DNA of 64,000 bases from Neptuniibacter halophilus (GTDB lineage Bacteria; Pseudomonadota; Gammaproteobacteria; Pseudomonadales; Balneatricaceae): the NCBI RefSeq assembly GCF_030295765.1, contig NZ_AP027292.1, positions 372,001-436,000 of the forward strand, written 5' to 3'. Position 1 is the stretch's first letter, and every line of letters begins with the position of its first letter. Shown one piece after another: positions 1 to 8,986 of the stretch. The position numbers and the translations under genes are program-made. The notes beneath the pieces are model-generated. The model searched no databases. It saw only the letters and a program-made list of their open reading frames with translations, and was not told where the DNA came from.

Positions 1-3000
1 TTCCAGCATCAGCTCCAGCAGGGATTCAGCTTCCGGCACCAAATCAGTCCGGGCACGCTGAACTGCGGTGGCAAAAGCGCCCTGATCACGCACCAACTGC
101 CGATCCAGTTGCATCAACTCGCGGCAAGCTGACCAGATAATATCGGCTTCAAGTTTCTGCGGGTTCAACATGCCCCCGGTTAGCAGTGCAATCTGGGTCA
201 GTTTATCTTTTGCTAATGCTTTTTTAACAAAGCGGATCTGCTCTTTGAGTTGTAACAGGGCTAACCTGACAATACCCTGCAAGCTGGCCTGATCCGCTTC
301 TGCTTTGTGCGGTTTCAGACAGAGCGAAACCGACTCTGTGTTATCCACCAATGCAGGATAGGCCTCAACCTCTACTCCGGCGTATTTATTTATGCGGATA
401 CTTTCCTCCAGCTCACCAAAGCTCCATTCGGTAAGCCCTTCCCGGCCCCAGTCCTGATCCGACTTCTGAGCAAGCCGTTCGCCAATCTGCGAAGAGTACT
501 TTTTGTTAAGCTGCTCCCAATCGCGGGATTCTTCCAGTAAACGCCCTTTTTCATCCACCAGACGGATATTCATCAGCAGGTGATCAGTCAATTCACTGCG
601 ACGCAGATCCTCCACCTGGAGGCGCACACCGGTCATACGCAGTAACTGGTGAGCGAAGACTTCGTACAGATCCCCCACACCAAATTCCGCTGCCTGAACA
701 AACGCCTCCACATAGTTCGGCACCGGGACAAAGTGTTTGCGCTGCTGTTTTGGCAGGCCCTTGAGGATCGCCGTGCACTTCTCTTCCAGCATTCCCGGCA
801 CCAGCCATTCCATCTGTTGCAGCGGCAGCGCCGTTAACAGGGGCAGCGGTACCTGCAGGCTGACGCCGTCATCCCTGGCACCGGGAGCGAAGTTGTAAAA
901 CAGGCGTAAGCGGGCCTCTTCCCATTGCAGGTAATCGGGAAACGCCTGAGCCGTTACATGGTCTGCTGAGCGCTGCAGGATATCTTCCTCCTGCATCAAG
1001 AGCGCTTCCGGCTGCTCCTGCTCAATCTGCTTACGCCACTTTTCGAAACCAGCCGCATTCACCAGATGTTCTGCATTGAGAGATTTCAGACGCAGACGGT
1101 AGAACTCAAACAACTGCTCCTCATCCACCAGCAGGTCTTTACGTCGCGACTTGGCTTCCAGTTGCTCTACATCACGCAGCAACGCTCTGTTTTTCCGGAT
1201 AAAAGTCGCCTGAGTCTTCAGCTCACCTTCTACCAGCGCCTGACGAATGAAGATCTGATGCGCCAACTGAGCGTCAATCTTACTGAAGCTGACTTTACGC
1301 TTTGGCACGATAATCAGCCCATACAGCGTTACCTGTTCGGTGGCAACCACCTCCCCGCGCTTTTTCTCCCAGTGCGGCTCAGAGTAATTTTTCTTGATCA
1401 GATGCGGAGCCAGCTTCTCCGCCCAGAGGGGATCGACCCGGGCGATACAGCGGGCATACAACTGACTGGTCTCCACCAGCTCGGCCGCCATCACCCACTT
1501 CGGGGCTTTTTTATAAATACCTGACCCCGGAAACAGGAAGAATCGACGGTTGCGCGCACCGAGATACTCTTTGCCTTCCTGTTTAAAGCCCATATGGCTG
1601 AGCAAACCGGCCAGCAGGGAGCGATGTACCGCTTCATAGGAGGCAGGCTCACTGCGCTCGACAAAACTACCGTCCTGCTCTTTCAGGTTTTTACAGATAA
1701 GGTGTAACTGACGGTGGGTATCACGCCACTCCCGCATGCGCATATAGGAGAGGAACTGTTTCGCACAGTATTTTCGCAACTGATTCTGGCTCAGCTCCTG
1801 GCGCTGCTCTTCATAAAGATCCCACAGGTTCACCAGAGTAAGGAAATCGGACTCCTCATGGGCATACAGACGATGTTTTTCATCACTCGCCTGACGTTTA
1901 TCCTGAGGGCGCTCCCGCGGATCCTGAATACCCAGTGCACTGACAATAATCAGCACCTCACGCAAACAGTTATTGCGTGCGGCTTCGATCACCATTCTTC
2001 CAAGACGGGGATCGATCGGTAACTGTGCTAACTGGCGACCAATTCGGGTAATACCGCGCTTTGAGTCAACCGCACCCAGTTCCTGCAACAATTTGAAGCC
2101 ATCATTGATATAACGACTGTCGGGCGGATCGACAAACGGAAACTCAGCGATATCTCCGAGCTTGAGCGACAACATCTGCAGAATAACCGCCGCCAGATTC
2201 GTCCGCCGGATCTCGGCATCCGTAAATTCAGGACGGCTGACAAAATCTTCTTCAGCATAAAGCCGGATGCAGGTACCTTCCGAAACACGACCACAACGCC
2301 CGGCACGCTGATTGGCACTGGCCTGTGATACAGCCTCAATCGGCAAACGCTGCACTTTAGAGCGATAGCTGTATCGACTGATACGCGCCAGGCCGGTATC
2401 GATCACATATTTAATACCCGGCACCGTCAGGGAGGTTTCAGCGACATTCGTCGACAACACCACCCGGGTGCCAACAGCCCCTTTACTACGCTGAAACACC
2501 CGGTTCTGCTCCGCCAGAGACAAGCGCGCATAGAGTGGCAGTATATCGACGTGTTTCAGCTCAGCCCGACGCAACTGGTCGGCGGTTTCGCGGATCTCCC
2601 GCTCCCCCGGAAGGAACACCAGAATATCGCCCTGCGGCCCCCTGCCCTGTTTGCGCTCCATCTGCAGCAGCTCCTCAACCGCAGCCAGTACGCCCTGTTG
2701 CAGGTCAAGCGCCTTATCATCGTCCGATTCCAGCTCATGCAGCGGGCGATAAAGCACCTCCACAGGATAGGTACGCCCGGAAACTTCAATAATTGGTGCG
2801 TCATTGAAATGCTTTGAGAAGCGCTCCAGATCAATGGTGGCGGAGGTGATAATCAGCTTAAGGTCCGGACGTTTCGGCAGAATCCGTTTGATATAACCCA
2901 GCAGAAAATCGATGTTTAGGCTGCGCTCATGAGCCTCATCGATAATCAGGACTTCATATTTTTCGAGAAAGCGGTCATGTCGGGTTTCGCCCAGCAAAAT

Positions 3001-3507
3001 ACCATCGGTCATCAACTTGACCTGAGTACTGTCGCCTACCTGATCGTGAAACCGTACCTGATAGCCGACACGCTCGCCCAGCGTGGTATCCAGCTCTTCA
3101 GCAATCCGCGAAGCCACTGTCCGGGCGGCCAGACGGCGCGGCTGGGTATGACCAATCAGCCCCTTGCAGCCCAAACCCAGATCGAGACAGATTTTTGGCA
3201 ACTGCGTCGTCTTACCGGACCCGGTCTCGCCGGCGAGCACCACCACCTGATTTTCCGCTATCGCTTTGGCAATCTCCTCACGCCGTGAAGAGATCGGCAG
3301 ATCCGGAAAAACAATCTCCTGCTTTGCAGACAGCTCTTTGCGCAGCGCAACCCACTCTACCGAAGCAGCAATATCATCTGCCAGTTTATTCAGTGCGGCC
3401 TCATCCGTGCCCTCTTTCAATCGATCCAGACGACGTTTTAGGTGGAATCGGTCAGATAATTTACATTCGCCGAGCAGTGCACGGAGCTGTTTCTTACTGT
3501 GGGCCAA
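1..3507 (-). CDS. hrpA: ATP-dependent RNA helicase HrpA, C-terminus cut by the window edge
   Basis: DEAH-box RNA helicase, in E. coli linked to mRNA processing and rescue of stalled ribosomes. The first 1169 codons are present; the family is about 1300 aa, so roughly the last 130 residues lie outside the window. Visible: Walker A GETGSGKTTQLP near residues 93-104, DEAH with following ERS near residue 190, motif III SAT, motif VI QRAGRCGRVSEG, then the long helicase-associated and HrpA C-terminal region (FPGSG, KAPKWVMAAELVET). Start: no ATG exists between the upstream in-frame TGA (3531-3529) and the conserved part, so I take TTG at 3507, giving MAHSKKQLRALL; an AAGG lies about 10 bases before it. 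Identity is firm; the start codon is an inference. Confidence 0.95.
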   Translation of the reverse strand, partial: MAHSKKQLRALLGECKLSDRFHLKRRLDRLKEGTDEAALNKLADDIAASVEWVALRKELSAKQEIVFPDLPISSRREEIAKAIAENQVVVLAGETGSGKTTQLPKICLDLGLGCKGLIGHTQPRRLAARTVASRIAEELDTTLGERVGYQVRFHDQVGDSTQVKLMTDGILLGETRHDRFLEKYEVLIIDEAHERSLNIDFLLGYIKRILPKRPDLKLIITSATIDLERFSKHFNDAPIIEVSGRTYPVEVLYRPLHELESDDDKALDLQQGVLAAVEELLQMERKQGRGPQGDILVFLPGEREIRETADQLRRAELKHVDILPLYARLSLAEQNRVFQRSKGAVGTRVVLSTNVAETSLTVPGIKYVIDTGLARISRYSYRSKVQRLPIEAVSQASANQRAGRCGRVSEGTCIRLYAEEDFVSRPEFTDAEIRRTNLAAVILQMLSLKLGDIAEFPFVDPPDSRYINDGFKLLQELGAVDSKRGITRIGRQLAQLPIDPRLGRMVIEAARNNCLREVLIIVSALGIQDPRERPQDKRQASDEKHRLYAHEESDFLTLVNLWDLYEEQRQELSQNQLRKYCAKQFLSYMRMREWRDTHRQLHLICKNLKEQDGSFVERSEPASYEAVHRSLLAGLLSHMGFKQEGKEYLGARNRRFFLFPGSGIYKKAPKWVMAAELVETSQLYARCIARVDPLWAEKLAPHLIKKNYSEPHWEKKRGEVVATEQVTLYGLIIVPKRKVSFSKIDAQLAHQIFIRQALVEGELKTQATFIRKNRALLRDVEQLEAKSRRKDLLVDEEQLFEFYRLRLKSLNAEHLVNAAGFEKWRKQIEQEQPEALLMQEEDILQRSADHVTAQAFPDYLQWEEARLRLFYNFAPGARDDGVSLQVPLPLLTALPLQQMEWLVPGMLEEKCTAILKGLPKQQRKHFVPVPNYVEAFVQAAEFGVGDLYEVFAHQLLRMTGVRLQVEDLRRSELTDHLLMNIRLVDEKGRLLEESRDWEQLNKKYSSQIGERLAQKSDQDWGREGLTEWSFGELEESIRINKYAGVEVEAYPALVDNTESVSLCLKPHKAEADQASLQGIVRLALLQLKEQIRFVKKALAKDKLTQIALLTGGMLNPQKLEADIIWSACRELMQLDRQLVRDQGAFATAVQRARTDLVPEAESLLELMLE

Positions 3508-3594
3508 AAGTCTTGCCTTAGCTGTTCTTCAATGAGGCGGCAATTCTAATGCATTGCAGAAGGGGCTTCACCTTTATCTCGGCATGAGAGCCAG

Positions 3595-3622
3595 GTACGG
3601 GGGAGGAGCCCCTCCCCCAAAA
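3595..3622. terminator. GC-rich hairpin between the chemoreceptor gene and hrpA
   Basis: Inverted repeat GGGGGAGG / CCTCCCCC with a short loop (about 3599-3618). It lies downstream of the minus-strand chemoreceptor gene (stop at 3670) and upstream of hrpA. On the minus strand no T-run follows it, so it may only pause transcription or stabilise the 3' end. Confidence 0.4.
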
Positions 3623-3669
3623 GATAAATATGTAGTCAGACTGCTGACTGAACCTGAATAGGCAGGTGC

Positions 3670-5472
3670 TTAGTTTTCAACGCTGAGTAGCTGCTCCGGC
3701 AGGAAACCGGCGCAGAAATTACCCCAGTGCTGGCCATTCACATACAGCGGTATGGAGATGGAGTTCATAATTTCGCCGGTATCACGGATAAAGGTCAACA
3801 ACAGGAAAGGTGATGTCTGATTGGCACGACGCTGCTCCCCCCGGTTCGCGTTATAAAAGCGGCGATGGCGACTGAGTGCATTGTCCTTATCAAAATCGCC
3901 CGTCATCGGCTGCGATATTTTGCTGTTATGCGCCGGGCAGTAGCCGTTTTTATCAAACGCACAGGCAATAACGAATTCGGGATTTTCCGCGGTGACCTGA
4001 TCGTAAATCGGCTGCATCACACGTTCAAACGCATCGGTGTAGCTGGTATCGAACTTCTCAGGCAATTGATCAGGGTTACTGCGCTGGTATGCGGTATCAA
4101 ACAGATTGAGCCCCTGAGCCGCCAGATGATCCAGCGCTTGCTGAACCCGGCCGGCACCTTCGCGGGTTTTGCTGAGGATATCTTCAAAACCGCCGTAGCC
4201 AATTTTGAAGCGCGACAGCAACTCCTGCATCTCCTCAGTGGAACCTTCCAGTTCCAGTGAGTGATTCGCAGACAACTCCATCTCAGAGCGGATCGATCCC
4301 GAGAGCTGAGTAATTTCGGTGACATGGGTATGGGTATTGTCGTTGGTATAAGACAACTCCTCAATCGCCGCACTGATCTCATTCATCTGCTCACTGACCT
4401 GCTCGAAGTCAGCAATCATGGAGATAAACTTCTCACTGCTCTGCGAAATATAGCTGTCTGTATCTGTGACATAGCTCATAATATTCGCAGCCCCACTGCG
4501 GGTGCCTTCAACCAGCGTCACCATCTCATTGATGTTACTGTCGATCTCTTTGGTCGCCTCGTTCACTTTCTGAGAGAGCGTGCGCACTTCATCAGCCACC
4601 ACAGCAAAACCACGTCCGGCTTCACCTGCACGCGCGGCCTCGATAGAAGCGTTAAGGGCCAGCAGATTGGTCTGATCAGAAAAATCCTGAACCAGATTCA
4701 GTACCTTGAGAATATTCTCCGAATTAGCCGACAACTGCTCAACTACACCACGGAAATCACTGACCTGAGATTCGATCGCCCGCATCTGCTCACGCACATG
4801 CTGCATCTCTTCCCCCGCAACCCGGATCTCCTGCAGATTATTGTCATTACTGCTGGAGATACTCTGGGTATGCTGAGCGATCTCCGCTATCGCCTGAGAA
4901 GCCTCCTGACTGGCCTGAAACACCTTCTGTGCCTGCTCCTCCTGAGACTGCGCCGACTGCTCCGCTTCCAGAATAACCTTCTGTAACTGGTTAGCACTCA
5001 GCGCCACCTTGACACTGCGTTGCCGGGTATCGGCGATCATCTGTTTCAGGCTTTCAGAGAAGCCATTGTAGCTTTTCGCCAGCAGTGAAATTTCATCGAA
5101 AGTGTAATCCGGCAGCGTTGCCGAGATATCGCCGTCCTGTTCTTTTACTGCACTTAACACCTCAGTGATCTGATTAACCGGGCGCAAAAACAGATGACGC
5201 ATGAACAGGATACTGAACCCTGCCACCAGCAAGCCGAATACAGCCACCACCAGTACCGCCTGCAGCAGACTGTCGCCGACTGTCCGGATAACCTCAGCGG
5301 TCTGTCCATCGGCAGCCGATAATTGCTGCACCACAGGCTGCAACTCAAGATAGCTCCAATATCCCGCCAGCATCATCAGAATGCCTGGCAGCGACAGAAA
5401 AACCACGTTACCGACTATTTTTTTACTAAGGGAGTTGAAGCAGACACGTTCAACCGACTGATAAATACTCAA
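3670..5472 (-). CDS. methyl-accepting chemotaxis protein with C-terminal cytoplasmic sensor module
   Basis: Chemoreceptor of 600 aa. Two membrane segments (about residues 19-39 and 69-91) enclose a periplasmic loop of only some 30 residues, too small for a ligand-binding domain. A HAMP segment follows (FLRPVNQI, about 97-150), then the signalling domain with the conserved tip ([20 protein letters not shown] region). After the coiled coil, residues about 475-600 form a separate module with motifs [24 protein letters not shown] and VNGQHWG, a pattern I know from the C-termini of other MCPs, where it looks like a PAS/Cache-like sensor. Sensing is therefore probably cytoplasmic. The gene is divergent from the diiron oxygenase gene and shares its regulatory region, so chemotaxis to the same substrate is plausible (inference). 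Confidence 0.93.
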   Translation of the reverse strand: MSIYQSVERVCFNSLSKKIVGNVVFLSLPGILMMLAGYWSYLELQPVVQQLSAADGQTAEVIRTVGDSLLQAVLVVAVFGLLVAGFSILFMRHLFLRPVNQITEVLSAVKEQDGDISATLPDYTFDEISLLAKSYNGFSESLKQMIADTRQRSVKVALSANQLQKVILEAEQSAQSQEEQAQKVFQASQEASQAIAEIAQHTQSISSSNDNNLQEIRVAGEEMQHVREQMRAIESQVSDFRGVVEQLSANSENILKVLNLVQDFSDQTNLLALNASIEAARAGEAGRGFAVVADEVRTLSQKVNEATKEIDSNINEMVTLVEGTRSGAANIMSYVTDTDSYISQSSEKFISMIADFEQVSEQMNEISAAIEELSYTNDNTHTHVTEITQLSGSIRSEMELSANHSLELEGSTEEMQELLSRFKIGYGGFEDILSKTREGAGRVQQALDHLAAQGLNLFDTAYQRSNPDQLPEKFDTSYTDAFERVMQPIYDQVTAENPEFVIACAFDKNGYCPAHNSKISQPMTGDFDKDNALSRHRRFYNANRGEQRRANQTSPFLLLTFIRDTGEIMNSISIPLYVNGQHWGNFCAGFLPEQLLSVEN

Positions 5473-5582
5473 GGCAGCGACCTCTTTTGTTGTTCTTATA
5501 CGCTGATGCTACTAAAGGATGAAACAAAAGATAAGCCCATAAGACACATAGATGACACTCAAAAACAAAAAACAGGTATCAG

Positions 5583-5607
5583 GTTACAAAAAATTACAAT
5601 TTGTTAC
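5583..5607 (-). promoter_or_regulatory. GTTAC direct-repeat operator, three units
   Basis: Units GTTAC (5583-5587), ATTAC (5593-5597) and GTTAC (5603-5607), exactly 10 bases apart; on the minus strand GTAAC-N5-GTAAT-N5-GTAAC. The layout resembles the 10-base-period tandem boxes of OmpR/CpxR-type regulators. It is the longest of the four copies in the window. Confidence 0.5.
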
Positions 5608-5785
5608 CCGCTCAATAAGCCAGTACGACCACCCCTGCCCACCATTAAATTAACCCTATAAATTTATTAGCTTTTTTAAACAGCGCAGCCACTCTGAAAC
5701 ATTCATTTCTCGCGCAAAAACGGCTTTGAATACGAATACCCACACAAAGTAAATGACACAACAATAAAATTTAATATTGATTTTG

Positions 5786-5798
5786 CGTATCACTTTAA
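5786..5798 (+). promoter_or_regulatory. CGTATCACTTTAA motif, copy A
   Basis: Exact 13-base match to copies at 28051-28063 and 61508-61520. The flanking ATTTTGCGTATC (5780-5791) is also exactly present at 31809-31820 in the paaN-paaF intergenic region. Function unknown; operator suspected from its placement upstream of catabolic genes. Confidence 0.45.
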
Positions 5799-5862
5799 AA
5801 TAACCTTACTTTCGTTAATGTATTAAATAATTACAACAAGACACATAGACGAGGTTAAGAGA

Positions 5863-6894
5863 ATGGCTTCACACGACAAGATTGCTAACACCATGGACAT
5901 GCCACCGGAAACGCCGCAGCCGAATATCTACCCGCTGCGCTGGGAAACCAAAACGTCCAAAGCGGAGGAGATCTGGGATGCATCATTACGCGAAGCATGG
6001 AACCCGAAAGACCTGCCATGGGACACCTTCGACGTTTCCAGTTACTCCTGGGAAGAGCGTGAAGCTATCGCTTACTGGTGGACCCTGCTGTCTGTATTTG
6101 ACGCGTCTGCGCCGCCAGTATTTGCAGAAGCCTTCATAAAAACCTATGAAGATCACGAAGAAGATGCGATTCGTCGCTGCTTCTTCTCCGTTACCCGTGA
6201 TGAGCAGAACCACGAACAGATGTGTGGTCTGGCCATTACAAAATTACTGGAGTGCGCCAGCCCGCTGGAATACGAGCCAAAAACCGATCTGGGTAAACGT
6301 CTCAAACGTAATGCTGCATGGCTTTACTACAACGGCGGTCGTTACTGGAACGGTTACAAACAGGCCGTGCCTAAGTACAGCCTCGCTGTACTGTTCAGCT
6401 CCTTCCTGATGGGTGAAATTGCTGCGGCAACGATCTTTAAGCAGATGTCTGAGAGCTGTGAGGAGATGGTGTTCCAGGAAGCATTCAAGAACATCGGTCG
6501 TGACGAAGGCCGCCATATGGCGATCTGCCTCTCTCTGATGGAACGCGACTATCCGAAGCTGACCGACGAAGAGAAGAAGATCATCACCAAGCAGATCCGC
6601 GCGGGCTACCTGTTCCTCTCTGCGGTACTGTTTGAGCCACCCGCAGAGTTCTGGGATCTGCCGGAAGACTTCATTGACACACAGCGCGAAGCTGAAGCGA
6701 TCGCCCGCGAAGCCGGCTTTGGCATTCCTGATTTCGAAGCGAAGAAGGATAACTGGCGCGCTGCCATGCTCAACCTGAAGGCGGTACTGGATAAGTACGA
6801 CACCCCATTCCCGGCGATCCCTGAAGTAGATATCACCGGCGAAGAGGTAACCCAGGCTGATCTGGATGCGGCGGATATTATCCCGATCTTCTGA
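5863..6894 (+). CDS. ferritin-like diiron monooxygenase, substrate unknown
   Basis: 343-aa protein with the four-helix carboxylate-bridged diiron pattern: E89 (in FAEAF), E114/H117 (DEQNH), E185 (GEIAA) and E215/H218 (DEGRH), the ligand order of ribonucleotide reductase R2-like and bacterial multicomponent oxygenase proteins. No membrane segment, no signal peptide. It is followed by a 2Fe-2S/FAD/NAD(P) reductase on the same strand, so the pair looks like an oxygenase plus electron donor. It is not PaaA, PaaC or BoxB: length and surrounding sequence differ, and the window has its own paaABCDE. Position beside amine and arylacetate catabolism suggests hydroxylation of a related substrate, but the substrate cannot be read from sequence. 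The start is ATG 5863 after a gttaagaga leader. Confidence 0.8.
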   Translation: MASHDKIANTMDMPPETPQPNIYPLRWETKTSKAEEIWDASLREAWNPKDLPWDTFDVSSYSWEEREAIAYWWTLLSVFDASAPPVFAEAFIKTYEDHEEDAIRRCFFSVTRDEQNHEQMCGLAITKLLECASPLEYEPKTDLGKRLKRNAAWLYYNGGRYWNGYKQAVPKYSLAVLFSSFLMGEIAAATIFKQMSESCEEMVFQEAFKNIGRDEGRHMAICLSLMERDYPKLTDEEKKIITKQIRAGYLFLSAVLFEPPAEFWDLPEDFIDTQREAEAIAREAGFGIPDFEAKKDNWRAAMLNLKAVLDKYDTPFPAIPEVDITGEEVTQADLDAADIIPIF

Positions 6895-6947
6895 TCCTGT
6901 CTGACTTAATCCAGACCACACAAGCCAAAGGCCCCTCTTTGGCCTGA

Positions 6948-6998
6948 GAACCTGCGAACAAGTCCTGTTAGCACTTACACGACTGGTTCGCAGGTTTC
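6948..6998. repeat. minimal copy of the GGAACCTGCGAACAAGTC inverted-repeat element
   Basis: Left arm GAACCTGCGAACAAGTCC (from 6948) and right arm whose complement is GAAACCTGCGAACCAGTC (6998-6981) face each other with almost no interior. Both arms match the ends of the 265-base element at 20415-20679. It lies in the 132 bases between the oxygenase and reductase genes, so in RNA it would form a hairpin between two cistrons. Confidence 0.7.
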
Positions 6999-7026
6999 TT
7001 TGCTATAACCCTTCAGGAGAAAAAGC

Positions 7027-8070
7027 ATGGGAGTTGTCAGACTTTCCCCTTCCGGTAAGGAAGTAGAATCAAGCGCAGGTGAAACCGTACTGGAAACCCT
7101 GGAACGGGCCGGATACGCCCTGCCCAACAACTGCCGGGCAGGTGCCTGTGGTGAGTGTAAGGTTAAGGTCACCAGCGGCGAGTTTGACCAGGGAATGGTG
7201 CTGGATATGGCCCTGTCTCAGGAAGAACGCGCCGAAGGCTACGGCCTGATGTGCATGTGCAAACCATTGACCGATGAGCTGGAGATTGAGTGGGGTACTG
7301 AAGACGCTCAACCGAAACTGTTCCCACCCAGTGAAAATATCCGTTTTATCGTGGTTGACCGGATTGAACGCACCCCACGTATCACTGAACTGCGCATCCG
7401 CCCGATTGGCCAGCAGATGCGTTACTGGCCCGGTCAGTATGTGATGCTTAACGACGTGGAACGTAAGATCACGCCACGCTGTTATTCCATTGCCAACGCA
7501 CCGACCAACGACGGTGAAATTGTCCTGCAGATCACCCGGGTACCTGAGGGCGAAACCAGCAACTGGGTGCATGACAACCTGTTTCCCGGAAAAATGCTGA
7601 ATGTTTCCGGCCCCTACGGGACTTTTATCGGCGATCCCAGCACCGATGGCCCGGTACTCTGTCTGGTTGCAGGCACCGGGCTCGCCCCCATTCTGTCTCT
7701 GGCCGATGCAGCTTTACGCCGTGGCTTCAAACAGCCGGTACACCTGATGTTCTCCGCTCAAAAGGAAGAGGATATCTACGATAAAGGGCTGATGGCGTTC
7801 TGGAATGCCAAACACCGCCGGTTTAAATTTATCCCGACCCTGACCCGGGAAGAGAAAGAAGGCTATCTGCACGGCCGTATCCCGGCGATTCTGGGCGAGC
7901 ATTACCCCGACCTGTCACAGCATTCGGTGTATATTGCTGGCAGCCCGGATTTTGTCGAAGCCTGCTCAGAAGCTGCTATGGCGCTGGGTGCCAGTGAAAC
8001 CATGATCCACAAAGAGGGATTTTTTGATCAGGCCCTGCCGGAAGCTCCGGCAAGTGACCGACTGGTCTGA
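7027..8070 (+). CDS. 2Fe-2S ferredoxin/FAD/NAD(P) oxidoreductase, partner of the diiron oxygenase
   Basis: 347-aa electron-transfer reductase. The N-terminal 90 residues are a plant-type ferredoxin (CRAGACGEC near residues 37-45, final Cys in LMCMC), followed by an FAD-binding domain (RCYSIANAP) and an NAD(P)-binding domain (VAGTGLAPILSLADAA; VYIAGSPDFV). The order ferredoxin-FAD-NAD is that of benzoate dioxygenase and methane monooxygenase reductases and is the reverse of PaaE in this window. It has a strong ribosome site (ttcaggagaa) before ATG 7027. It is presumably co-transcribed with the upstream diiron protein despite the hairpin between them, and a clear terminator follows. Role as the oxygenase's reductase is inferred from adjacency. 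Confidence 0.88.
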   Translation: MGVVRLSPSGKEVESSAGETVLETLERAGYALPNNCRAGACGECKVKVTSGEFDQGMVLDMALSQEERAEGYGLMCMCKPLTDELEIEWGTEDAQPKLFPPSENIRFIVVDRIERTPRITELRIRPIGQQMRYWPGQYVMLNDVERKITPRCYSIANAPTNDGEIVLQITRVPEGETSNWVHDNLFPGKMLNVSGPYGTFIGDPSTDGPVLCLVAGTGLAPILSLADAALRRGFKQPVHLMFSAQKEEDIYDKGLMAFWNAKHRRFKFIPTLTREEKEGYLHGRIPAILGEHYPDLSQHSVYIAGSPDFVEACSEAAMALGASETMIHKEGFFDQALPEAPASDRLV

Positions 8071-8082
8071 AATCCATCCTGA

Positions 8083-8107
8083 AACCACCCAACCGGGTGG
8101 TTTTTTT
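8083..8107 (+). terminator. intrinsic terminator after the reductase gene
   Basis: Stem AACCACCC / GGGTGGTT with an AACC loop followed by seven T residues, 13 bases after the stop codon. Ends the oxygenase-reductase unit. Confidence 0.85.
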
Positions 8108-8138
8108 CACGATTTCGACTGCTGGCCTTATCGGGCCT

Positions 8139-8787
8139 GTAGGGTGCAATAGCAAAGCGTATTGCACAAATCGGGATTCCCCTCATGCCACAACTTCTCA
8201 TTTTTGGGTTACGCTCCGCTAACCCAACCTACAATCCTTTCACAAAGGCTCCGCACCGGCCATGCAGGGTGCAATAGCAAAGCGTATTGCACCAATGAAA
8301 ACCCATCCGGCAAACCCATAAATTTTTTTGGGTTACGCTCCGCTAACCCAACCTACAACCCTTTCAGAAAGGATCGCACCGACCATGCAGGGTGCAATAA
8401 CGAAGCGTATTGCACCAATGAAAACCCATCCGACAAACCAATAATTTTTTGGGTTACGCTCCGCTAACCCAACCTACAATCCTTTCACAAAGGCTCCGCA
8501 CCGCCCATGCAGGGTGCAATAGCAAAGCGTATTGCACCAATGAAAACCCATCCGGCAAACCAATAATTTTTTTGGGTTACGCTCCGCTAACCCAACCTAC
8601 AATCCTTTCACAAAGGCTCCCCACCGACCATGTAGGGTGCAATAGCAAAGCGTATTGCACCAATGAAAACCCATCCGGCAAACCCATAAATTTTTTTGGG
8701 TTACGCTCCGCTAACCCAACCTGCAATCCTTTCACAAATGCTCCGCACCGACCATGTAGGGTGCAATAGCAAAGCGTATTGCACCAA
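8139..8787. repeat. tandem array of about six 123-base units built from two palindromes
   Basis: Each unit carries palindrome 1 (GTGCAATAGCAAAGCGTATTGCAC) shortened here to arms GTGCAATA / TATTGCAC, a spacer (ATGAAAACCCATCCGGCAAA), palindrome 2 (TTGGGTTACGCTCC / GCTAACCCAA) and a link (CAATCCTTTCACAAAGGCTC). Palindrome 1 begins near 8143, 8268, 8390, 8513, 8636 and 8760; five copies of palindrome 2 lie between them. Copies differ by a few bases. It fills most of the 916-base gap between two convergent transcription units; reading frames inside it are repeats, not genes. Single relatives of palindrome 1 are at 29220-29295 and 47894-47932. Confidence 0.9.
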
Positions 8788-8840
8788 CCGGGATTCATCC
8801 CGCAGGCATCATTTACAGGGTATGGGTTCAAATCAGATAG

Positions 8841-8863
8841 AAAAAAGGGAGCGGGCCGCTCCC
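8841..8863 (-). terminator. terminator of the aldehyde dehydrogenase unit
   Basis: On the minus strand GGGAGCGG / CCGCTCCC followed by six T residues, about 125 bases beyond the aldehyde dehydrogenase stop codon (8987). Together with the array it separates the convergent units. Confidence 0.7.
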
Positions 8864-8986
8864 AAGGTTCTCAAGCTGCCAAAGTGACTTGAGGGCAGAT
8901 CCGGGACGGTCGCCCCGAACCTAGCAGAGGAAAGAATAAAACAAATAAACGGTGTGCCGCGCGAAGGGGTACGCAGCACAACCGGA

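Larger units (their letters stand above)
5473..5862. promoter_or_regulatory. shared regulatory region of chemoreceptor and diiron oxygenase genes
   Basis: AT-rich 390-base divergent intergenic region without a credible gene. It holds (a) three direct repeats of period 10 at 5583-5607 (GTTAC, ATTAC, GTTAC, each separated by 5 bases), matching sites at 11891, 20755 and 31897; and (b) CGTATCACTTTAA at 5786-5798, found again at 28051 and 61508. The second site ends 64 bases before the oxygenase start codon. I infer operator sites; promoter hexamers are not clear. Confidence 0.55.

Noticed and set aside
5863..6894. Ribonucleotide reductase R2 or benzoyl-CoA epoxidase BoxB
   Set aside because: No R1 partner and a dedicated 2Fe-2S/FAD reductase follows instead; length and flanking sequence do not match BoxB.
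8162..8769. Open frames of about 100 codons within the repeat array, with repeating peptides
   Set aside because: The peptide repeats simply mirror the DNA palindromes; no ribosome sites, and frames shift between units.
8139..8787. Possible CRISPR array
   Set aside because: The spacers between palindromes are themselves repeated, the unit is 123 bases, and no cas genes are near.
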